NCBI GenBank assembly: GCA_965226925.1
Contig: CBDDEN010000007.1
Span: forward strand, 1 to 64,000
Reading direction: 5' to 3'
DNA: 64,000 nucleotides
From: CBDDCX01 sp965226925
Lineage (GTDB): Bacteria > Gemmatimonadota > Gemmatimonadetes > Longimicrobiales > Gaopeijiaceae
Below are positions 62,396 through 64,000 of this stretch, piece by piece. The notes under the pieces were generated by a model that worked only from the letters and a program-made list of their open reading frames with translations, was not told where the DNA came from and ran no database searches. A program made the translations under genes and the position numbers. How positions within the stretch are numbered: position 1 is the first letter of the stretch; each line of letters starts with the position of its first letter.

Positions 62396-62917
62396 TCAGC
62401 GTTGCCACGTCGGATACCCTGCGGGCTTGAGTCGCGACGCGAGCTCCCTTTCGAATTCAGCAGCCCGCGCACGGGTCATCGGATTGACCGCAAGATAGAA
62501 CTCGGGGCGCAGGCGGAGGCCAAAATCCCTCACGAACCGCGCTGACTTTACGCCGGATTTGTGTTGAGCATAGCGCTCTTCCGGTGTGCGGTTGGTCATC
62601 CCGACGTAGAGAGCCGGCAGCCCCGTCCGCAACTGATCCTCATTCTCGTTCCTAAATCGTGATTCCTGGCGTACAGCGTCATCTAGTTCGATCACGTAGA
62701 TGCAGTGGGATCGTTCCGGTGGTGATGGTCTCAGTTCAAGCAGGAGATTCTTCGCGCGGCCCGTGCTCCGATGTTCTAGCTCGTCTGCTACTTCCAAGAG
62801 CTGCGACCGAGCTTTCTTCACTCGCGCACGCAAGGCAGTTAGCCGCTCCAGCTGGAGGGGCCGAGATGGATCCTCGTCCGGATTGCCCGCTTGGGTCCTG
62901 CGCTTCGCGGCTGTCAT
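62396..62917 (-). CDS. GIY-YIG-like nuclease-domain protein
   Basis: The C-terminal 105 residues resemble a GIY-YIG domain: CIYVIELDD in place of GIY, then LYVGMTNRTPEERYAQHKSG for YIG and the conserved Arg, followed by ARFVRDFG. The N-terminal part has a short coiled coil (RLTALRARVKKARSQLLEVA). I chose the ATG at 62917 (173 residues); the frame stays open to 63055 with no extra similarity. The final glutamate could be FERELASRL. It could be a small restriction-type nuclease. The exact class is uncertain. Confidence 0.65.
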   Translation of the reverse strand: MTAAKRRTQAGNPDEDPSRPLQLERLTALRARVKKARSQLLEVADELEHRSTGRAKNLLLELRPSPPERSHCIYVIELDDAVRQESRFRNENEDQLRTGLPALYVGMTNRTPEERYAQHKSGVKSARFVRDFGLRLRPEFYLAVNPMTRARAAEFERELASRLKPAGYPTWQR

Positions 62918-63032
62918 ATTGGTGCGTTTCCGAAGTCTTAGCCTGATGCGGTCTGGCAGAAGATCGCAAAGTCTCTCACCAGACTGGGGGAGGTCTACAT
63001 GTTGGTCAACATGACAGGCTAGCTTGCAAATC

Positions 63033-63524
63033 ATGACGCCGAATCGTGGCCCCATCGTCGGTGGCGACGGCCGGTCGTGGATTGGTCCCGGCTCTCAAGA
63101 GGGGGAGTTCGCTCTGTCAGCGCTTCAAGTGGCAGTGAACGTGACGTCGCTTGCGCTCGTTGCGACGAAGTTCTTTGATTGTCTGACCACGTCCGTTCAC
63201 ATGCAGGGACCGTCAGACGAAGCCAATCCGCTAGCCAGGGCGGCCATGATGCGATTCGGTCCGCGGTTGACGATTTGGGCCGTTTTCGGAGTGGTTGTGA
63301 TGATCGTTGCGATCGTGGGAGTTAGTGCCCATCGCGCGGCAACCGATCTCCACACCAGCTCGGACCCTGACACCCTTAAGCTCTTCTCGGTCTGGGGATA
63401 CATCGTGCTGGGGCTGTTGATCTCACTGGTCCAGGCGGCAGTGGCTCAGAAGAATGGGACTGGCGAATTCAATGTTATTTCACGGGCCGTTCTGTCTGTC
63501 ACGAGCCTGCTCACGCGTTGGTAG
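63033..63524 (+). CDS. hypothetical membrane protein
   Basis: A protein of 163 residues with three hydrophobic segments at about 30-52, 78-98 and 118-140 (LQVAVNVTSLALVATKFFDC, TIWAVFGVVVMIVAIVGV, VWGYIVLGLLISLVQAAVA). The family is unknown to me. The ATG at 63033 is preferred, and a TTG three codons earlier is possible. It is divergent from the GIY-YIG gene and shares its promoter region. No terminator is obvious downstream. Confidence 0.6.
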   Translation: MTPNRGPIVGGDGRSWIGPGSQEGEFALSALQVAVNVTSLALVATKFFDCLTTSVHMQGPSDEANPLARAAMMRFGPRLTIWAVFGVVVMIVAIVGVSAHRAATDLHTSSDPDTLKLFSVWGYIVLGLLISLVQAAVAQKNGTGEFNVISRAVLSVTSLLTRW

Positions 63525-63800
63525 ACAGGCGGGCTCCCCTCTCTTACCGACGTGCTCGCCTTCTGTTGGGACTCCATGGCCCCTGACCCTCTGCAATAAC
63601 CGGCCTTCTGACCTCCCGATACCTGATCAGGAGTCAGGACGTGGTCTCCGCCCGCAGAAGAACCACATGGAGCATCCAGGCCAGTGACGTCCTGGGTGAA
63701 AAGTGGGAGGGTGGAACCTCGTTTTCGCGAAGGTTGGGAATTGGGTGGGGACCGTAGGCTGATACGTCGCCCGCCTTCGTCCTCGCTCCGCGAGCCCGCT
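63525..63800. other. intergenic stretch near the right end
   Basis: I see no convincing gene here; short open frames on both strands lack start signals and family resemblance. The stretch ends at an inverted copy of the tRNA-Pro 3' end. Confidence 0.45.
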
Positions 63801-63816
63801 GAATCCGGCCGTCCCG
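63801..63816 (+). repeat. 16-bp inverted copy of the tRNA-Pro 3' end
   Basis: GAATCCGGCCGTCCCG here is the exact reverse complement of 63873-63888, the T-loop to acceptor end of tRNA-Pro. The copy starts in the T-loop position, as attachment cores of tyrosine integrases often do. It is not part of a second tRNA, since the sequence to its left does not fold as one. Confidence 0.88.
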
Positions 63817-63835
63817 CCTGAGTCTCCGAAGAAGC

Positions 63836-63869
63836 AAAGAGGCCCCGCAGCATCAAGCTGCGGAGCCTC
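63836..63869 (-). terminator. terminator-like hairpin after tRNA-Pro
   Basis: Read on the minus strand, GAGGCTCCGCAGC pairs with GCTGCGGGGCCTC (one mismatch) around TTGAT, followed by a short TTTG run. It lies two bases beyond the tRNA 3' end. Confidence 0.7.
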
Positions 63870-63871
63870 AA

Positions 63872-63945
63872 TCGGGACGGCCGGATTCGAACCGGCGACC
63901 CCCTGAACCCCATTCAGGTGCGCTACCGAGCTGCGCCACGTCCCG
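63872..63945 (-). tRNA. tRNA-Pro, anticodon GGG
   Basis: The minus strand folds as a complete cloverleaf. The acceptor stem CGGGACG pairs with CGTCCCG, with A as discriminator. The D stem is GCGC/GCGC, and the anticodon stem CCTGA pairs with TCAGG around ATGGGGT (anticodon GGG). The T stem GCCGG pairs with CCGGC around TTCGAAT. CCA is not encoded. A terminator follows. Confidence 0.95.
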
Positions 63946-64000
63946 TGGAAGAGGAAAGGTAGCCCCGGGACTTCCCGCCCTCAATGCCGCTCGGTTGGGA

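Noticed and set aside
1..64000. CRISPR array
   Set aside because: I noticed no regularly spaced direct repeats on scanning and no cas-like gene.

Overview
The window is high-GC DNA from a Gram-negative, LPS-bearing bacterium. It has an MsbA-type exporter, an LpxL-type acyltransferase, two heptosyltransferase-type GT9 enzymes and a KdkA-like kinase. Many proteins look like those I associate with uncultured Gemmatimonadota, and the order ssb, crotonase, recF, dciA-like, gyrB fits that guess. The phylum call comes from recall, not from a marker-gene comparison, and should be held loosely.

Layout. 0.2-6.5 kb: envelope glycolipid genes (GT4, msbA, lpxL-like, GT2, DUF3108, methyltransferase). 6.6-9.0 kb: a reductive-dehalogenase-like gene carrying an inserted piece of IS3 transposase DNA, a pseudopilin and a c-type cytochrome. 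9.0-14.0 kb: a minus-strand LPS-core operon (GT9, KdkA-like, GT9, DUF6941) next to an orphan hydantoinase B. 14.2-25.4 kb: plus-strand housekeeping genes, including zinc-ribbon and TPR proteins, a LeuB-family dehydrogenase, a MshEN-domain protein, PilT, a thiolase, a 3-hydroxyacyl-CoA dehydrogenase and an AraC-type regulator. 25.4-27.7 kb: a group IIC intron inserted at a bidirectional terminator between araC and rpsU. 27.7-31.6 kb: an unusual family of small proteins with shuffled domains, and an intergenic region with two crossing, terminator-containing leaders. 31.6-36.6 kb: the replication and repair block. 36.6-48.2 kb: transport and catabolism (lactate permease, a broken DctA, an APC permease, an amidohydrolase) and a HEAT-cyclophilin lipoprotein.

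From about 48.2 kb to the tRNA-Pro at 63.9 kb the window becomes accessory. It holds a truncated esterase, a P4-type integrase, an IS30 remnant interrupted by an IS3 element, a truncated YceI gene, a membrane protein with a C2H2 zinc finger ended by IS1595, a Fic protein, a second IS3 element, and a three-gene unit of a small protein, a RecQ-like helicase and a membrane coiled-coil protein. A GIY-YIG-like protein and a membrane protein follow. A 16-bp inverted copy of the tRNA-Pro 3' end lies just beyond the tRNA, which suggests this tRNA is an integration site.

The best candidates for undescribed biology are the domain-shuffled family with its paired leaders (27.7-31.6 kb) and the helicase and coiled-coil unit in the island (59.1-62.2 kb). 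Four genes show clear damage: rdhA, the intron maturase, dctA and the esterase.
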